This document shows, piece by piece, positions 60,409-64,000 of a stretch of DNA of 64,000 nt (position 1 is the stretch's first letter; each line of letters begins with the position of its first letter). The DNA is from Neopestalotiopsis rosae (lineage: Eukaryota > Ascomycota > Sordariomycetes > Amphisphaeriales > Sporocadaceae): NCBI GenBank assembly GCA_023078685.1, contig JALGAS010000007.1:992001-1056000 (forward strand), written 5' to 3'. The notes under the pieces were generated by a model that worked only from the letters and a program-made list of their open reading frames with translations, was not told where the DNA came from and ran no database searches. A program made the position numbers and the translations under genes.

Positions 60409-61041
60409 ATGTAGGATTGATCGATCGGGGGAACGGTTGCGAAATGAGTTGACGATCAATGATGAAATGACATCTGGGAGAGGAAACCAAAAATTACGGC
60501 GAAGAATTAGGAAAATTCCGCTCGCTGCAAGCCTCAGAGGGAGGTCTCGATAGAAATGCACATTCATGAATGAAAAGAAGCATGCAATCCACCTTGGGCA
60601 ATGTATTGACTGCCAACAAACCCGTGAAATTTCTCTACAGATTTTCTAAAACAGCAATATTCATAGAATGATGCTATGGATATACTTGATAGGGTCTTCG
60701 AAGCAACTATGAACATCACACCCTACGCCTTATTCCTCAATCTACGGAGGGACACCAAATACTTGCTCTTAGACACGAATGCCATTCTCTTAACGATACT
60801 GCTGTAAGATTCGCTATTTAGCCCGTCGCATTATGAGAGATGGTGGCCGTTGCTCTGTCGTGCTACAGCGGGGTGATGTACCCCTATACTGGCATTATAT
60901 CATCGGTCTACCCCGCCGACAATTGCTCAGTCCCCCGCGGACCCTCCAACCAGCAAGGAGGAGCTCTGCCAATTGTTCCCGATCTCGCATCTGCTTCTGC
61001 GGACTTTCGCGCCTTGATGTCCGACGGAAAATGCGACCACC
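60409..61041. other. Intergenic, leader of the omega-amidase gene
   Basis: 633 nt with the 3' end of spermidine synthase and probably the promoter and 5' UTR of the next gene. Nothing else recognised. Confidence 0.5.
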
Positions 61042-62073
61042 ATGACTACATTTCTCAGGCGACTGAGTCTCTTTGCTAGGTCTCTGCCATTCTCCTCATC
61101 ATCGTCACCCTCTCCCAAGCTGCTCCAGCCCATTGCCCGCACAATGGCCACCTCTGTCTCCGCCGTCCTCCGACAGCCAGTCAAGCTGGCCTGCATCCAG
61201 CTGGCCAGTGGCGCCGACAAGGCCGCGAACCTCGCGCACGCCCGCGAAAAGGTCCTAGAAGCTGCAAAGGACGGTGCCAAGATCATTGTGCTTCCCGAGT
61301 GCTTCAACTCCCCCTACGGATGTGACTACTTCCCCTCGTACGCCGAGACGCTGCTGCCGAGCCCGCCGTCCAAGGACAAGTCGCCCTCGTACCATGCGCT
61401 GTCGGCCATGGCCGCCGAGACCAAGACGTACCTGGTCGGCGGCTCGATACCAGAGGCGGACCCCGACCCGGCGTCCAAGAAGTACTACAACACGTCGCTG
61501 ACGTTTGGACCGGACGGAAAGCTGTTGGCCAGCCACCGCAAGGTGCACCTGTTCGACATTGACATTCCCGGCAAGATCACGTTCCGAGAGAGCGACGTGC
61601 TGTCGCCGGGCAACAAGGTGACCATTGTCGACCTGCCCGACTACGGCAAGATTGCCGTGGCCATTTGCTACGACATTCGCTTCCCCGAGCTGGCCACCAT
61701 TGCCGCGCGCAAGGGGTGCTTTGCCCTCGTGTACCCGGGCGCCTTCAACACCACGACCGGCCCCCTGCACTGGAGCCTGCAGGCCCAGGCCCGCGCCATG
61801 GACAACCAGATTTACGTGGCCATGTGTAGCCCGGCGCGCGACATGAGCGCCACCTACCACGCTTGGGGCCACAGCCTGATTGCTGACCCCATGGCCAAGA
61901 TCGTGGTCGAGACGGATGAGAAGGAGAGTATCGTCAGCTGGGAGATCGACCCCCAGAAGATTGAGGAGACGCGCAAGAACATCCCGCTCGTCGGCCAGAG
62001 GCGCTTCGACGTCTACCCAGACGTGAGCGCTGGCAAGGTACGCTTCGAGGAGCCCAATGTGCCAAAGGAGTAA
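61042..62073 (+). CDS. Omega-amidase, nitrilase superfamily (Nit2/yeast Nit3-like), with mitochondrial leader
   Basis: Hydrolyses alpha-ketoglutaramate and alpha-ketosuccinamate (or deaminated glutathione in related Nit1 enzymes). Single exon, 343 residues. The triad is intact: Glu 86 in VLPECF, Lys 167 in SHRKVHLFDID, Cys 209 in AICYDIRFPE. GGSIPE, PGAFNTTTGPLHW and YVAMCSPARD are characteristic of the omega-amidase branch. From ATG 61042 the protein has an N-terminal extension MTTFLRRLSLFARSLPFSSS, Arg/Ser rich and without acid, a good mitochondrial presequence; a second in-frame ATG at 61144 (residue 35) would give a cytosolic form starting right before the enzyme. Convergent with the fRMsr gene. 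Confidence 0.93.
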   Translation: MTTFLRRLSLFARSLPFSSSSSPSPKLLQPIARTMATSVSAVLRQPVKLACIQLASGADKAANLAHAREKVLEAAKDGAKIIVLPECFNSPYGCDYFPSYAETLLPSPPSKDKSPSYHALSAMAAETKTYLVGGSIPEADPDPASKKYYNTSLTFGPDGKLLASHRKVHLFDIDIPGKITFRESDVLSPGNKVTIVDLPDYGKIAVAICYDIRFPELATIAARKGCFALVYPGAFNTTTGPLHWSLQAQARAMDNQIYVAMCSPARDMSATYHAWGHSLIADPMAKIVVETDEKESIVSWEIDPQKIEETRKNIPLVGQRRFDVYPDVSAGKVRFEEPNVPKE

Positions 62074-62821
62074 AGCACCTTGGCGTTTGCAGCAAAGGAC
62101 AAAAGAAATTCCTTGAGCGCATAGCCTGCTCAGGGTCAGTCTCTGGTTGCCTGGTCCTGGAAGCATCACCACAAGCCACCCAAATCTTTGGTCGCGTACC
62201 ACCACAAACGCGCGGTTGCTTGGGTAGGAACAGGCAACATCTTTTCCAAGACATATAAGATCAAAGAAGCAAACTACTCTCGCCTTCGGGCATTAGAAAG
62301 GCGCAGTGGTCGAATGGCAGAAAGTCAAAGATAACCTCTTCAAGCTTGAAGACCTGGCGTTCGAATCTCAAAAATAAACTCGAATATCCTTTTTTTCATG
62401 CCTCTTGCCACATGGTATTGAGAGATGCAGTAAAGCATAGTATTCTTCTCCCTCGACTGACTTCAAGTCAGCGTCAAAGCCCATAGTGAAGAAGTGCATC
62501 TTTTTGACTGTGCGTCCTTTTTGCGATGCTAATTTTATTCTGGGAGCATGATGAGCACCACCGACCAGTGATTTGGTCAGGTAGCAGGGCAACTGCCAGA
62601 GACGTGATGAATATCTATTTCATAATCTGAGAAGGCATGCTAGCTTGAAGCAAAACTCGGCTGCACACGAGATTTCTTAATGGCTAACTCAGTCGTCTTA
62701 AGTCTATAGAACTGGGTATAGTTGAGCCTCCTCCTTTAAAGCTAAACCAGCTCACAATGAAGTCGAGCGTCTCCATCATCCTGCACAAACCCCAAGGGGA
62801 AAGAAAGCCATAACCTATTGT
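62074..62821. other. Intergenic between convergent genes; tRNA-like fragment
   Basis: At about 62300-62352 there is an exact A-box (TGGTCGAATGG) and a near B-box (GTTCGAATC) at tRNA spacing, but no acceptor-stem pairing and a mismatched T-stem, so this is at most a tRNA relic. No other feature. Confidence 0.45.
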
Positions 62822-63710
62822 CTACCAGTCACAGCCCTTGGCCAGGATCTCAGCCAACCTCTCCAGGTAGTAGCGATCCACCTCGTCAAACCCGTCGACC
62901 ACGGCGCAGTCGACGTCGATGATGGCGACGAGCTTGTCGGCGCCCTTTTCCTCGCCGGGCAGTATCATGGGGACGACGACGGGCACGACGATCTCGCTCC
63001 GGCTGTCGCCGTCGCAGGCAATGTGGCCGGGGAACGCGTCCACGTCGGCGACGAGCTGGGTGGCCCGCTCGCGCGCCGCGGTGCCGCACACGCCGCGCCC
63101 GAACGCTATGGTCTGGCAGGCCACCTTGCCCTGGAACGGGCCCAGGATGAGCTGCGGCTTGGCGTGCGTGGATTTTGGGTCCAGGACGTAGAAGCCTGAC
63201 GTATTGTTAGAATTCGTGGATATCAGCTCGAGTGGGAAGAGTAAGGAAAAGAAGAAGCAGGAGAAGTCATTTCGACCGGGTTTGGGAAATGGATGACTTA
63301 CCAGCCCAGTTTACCTGGTTGCTTGGCCCCGGCAAGGACTTATAAGCGTGCCATAGTAGGGAAGCAGCATTCGCTAGGTTGCTGTCATTTGGTCAGACTT
63401 GTTTGTTCTAGTGCAAGCAGACGGATTATCTATAAGTGGAGTGGTGGAAGTCATACCAGATCTTGATTATTTAATATAACGTCAGTCATCCCTTTCATTT
63501 GAGTGCATCGTGCCAGTCAGCAAGAAGGCATGACTCACCCAGTTCCTCTGCTCATAGAACAAGCCCTCGGCTTGAACTAGGACCTGCTCGTACGCCTGCT
63601 CCTTGGTGACGCCGGCGGCGAAGTTGGATGCGTCGGCGTGAACCTGGTAGGAGAATTTGGGTCAGTATGAAGAGGCAACGAACAAATGTGATTGTCTGGA
63701 AACCCACCAT
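62822..63710 (-). CDS. Free methionine-R-sulfoxide reductase (GAF domain)
   Basis: Reduces free L-methionine-R-sulfoxide with thioredoxin. Five coding exons: 63710-63708 (the ATG alone), 63643-63539, a 5-nt microexon 63461-63457, 63381-63302 and 63195-62822; 188 residues. The microexon (ATCTG, between AG and GTATGA) is required: it turns NW...NLANA into NWICNLANAASLLW, as expected for the family, and keeps the frame. The GAF fold is complete, with the catalytic and resolving Cys residues 91 (GKVACQT), 101 (GVCGTAA) and 125 (HIACDGDSRSE), the same numbers as in the yeast enzyme. Other motifs: NWAGFYVLDP and IIDVDCAVVDGFDEVD. Cytosolic. Transcription is away from the right window edge. Confidence 0.9.
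63457..63461 (-). other. Predicted 5-nt microexon of the fRMsr gene
   Basis: Reads ATCTG on the minus strand, preceded by TCAAG and followed by the donor GTATGA; flanking introns are 77 and 75 nt with TGAC-type branch sites. It supplies Ile and two bases of a Cys codon. Confidence 0.7.
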
Positions 63711-64000
63711 GTTGGCGGGTTGGGAATGACAGCCTTGTTCAATTTTCAGAAACCGGCTGACTTAGTCCCGGTGTGTAGGATAGTATAGATACTGCCGCAG
63801 CCCTCGCAAGATGTTACTTGCGATTGGCTACAGGACTTGGACTATACTTGATGGGGCAGTGGCGAAATATGATTTGGGAGAAAGCAGACAAAGAAGGTGA
63901 GCCTGTTGATCGGTCGTGGGAAATATAAAAAATAAAGTATACTTTTTTACAATGGGGCCGAATCGGTGAGTCTGTGCGCCAAGAATTGCCCTGATAGGCT
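63711..64000. other. Upstream region of the fRMsr gene
   Basis: Promoter and 5' leader of the preceding minus-strand gene. Nothing else recognised in the last 290 bases. Confidence 0.5.

Noticed and set aside
61255..62205. 316-codon minus-strand frame
   Set aside because: Antisense shadow caused by high GC3 in the omega-amidase gene.

Overview
The window is nuclear DNA from a filamentous ascomycete, most likely a Sordariomycete and probably of the order Hypocreales. The basis is spliceosomal introns of about 43-185 nt with GTRNGT donors and CTRAY-like branch points, long intergenic regions, and fungus-specific families: a Zn2Cys6 regulator, fungal rhodopsin-like 7TM and DUF3433-like membrane proteins, a group-II G-alpha, a fungal fRMsr and a fungal ADIP-domain protein. 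I cannot name the genus. About 41 introns were placed by hand from splice signals, reading phase and protein continuity. None was checked against RNA.

Layout. At 0-11.2 kb lie conserved genes: the 5' part of ATG2 (-), a secreted thaumatin-like protein (+), a polyamine-oxidase-type flavin amine oxidase (-) and an ADIP/coiled-coil protein (-). From 14 to 39 kb is an accessory region rich in duplications. It holds a five-exon C2H2-like zinc-finger gene, a small two-exon gene, an SDR-like gene without the usual catalytic residues, a second copy of the small gene interrupted by a stop, a truncated and frame-broken copy of the zinc-finger gene, two tandem DUF3433-like membrane proteins with different ectodomains, a protein ending in a GRHDGN-type repeat, and a seven-exon 7TM protein. 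At 39.1-39.9 kb is a MITE-like element with 33-nt terminal inverted repeats and an internal palindromic minisatellite. It ends 284 nt before a cytochrome P450 start codon. The P450 converges on a Zn2Cys6 transcription factor (42.8-45.2 kb).

From 48 to 64 kb the genes are again conserved: a membrane-anchored GH3 beta-glucosidase, a group-II G-protein alpha subunit, spermidine synthase, an omega-amidase (Nit2-like) with a likely mitochondrial leader, and free methionine-R-sulfoxide reductase. The last has a start-codon-only first coding exon and a 5-nt microexon.

How they fit together. The polyamine oxidase and spermidine synthase sit on opposite sides of polyamine metabolism but are 52 kb apart and not clustered. 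The P450 and Zn2Cys6 pair could be a minimal regulated metabolic pair. The 14-39 kb block looks like a zone of local duplication and decay. It is the most novel part of the window, mainly because of the undescribed 74-residue gene family, the ectodomain repeats and the MITE. No rRNA, functional tRNA or CRISPR array was seen.
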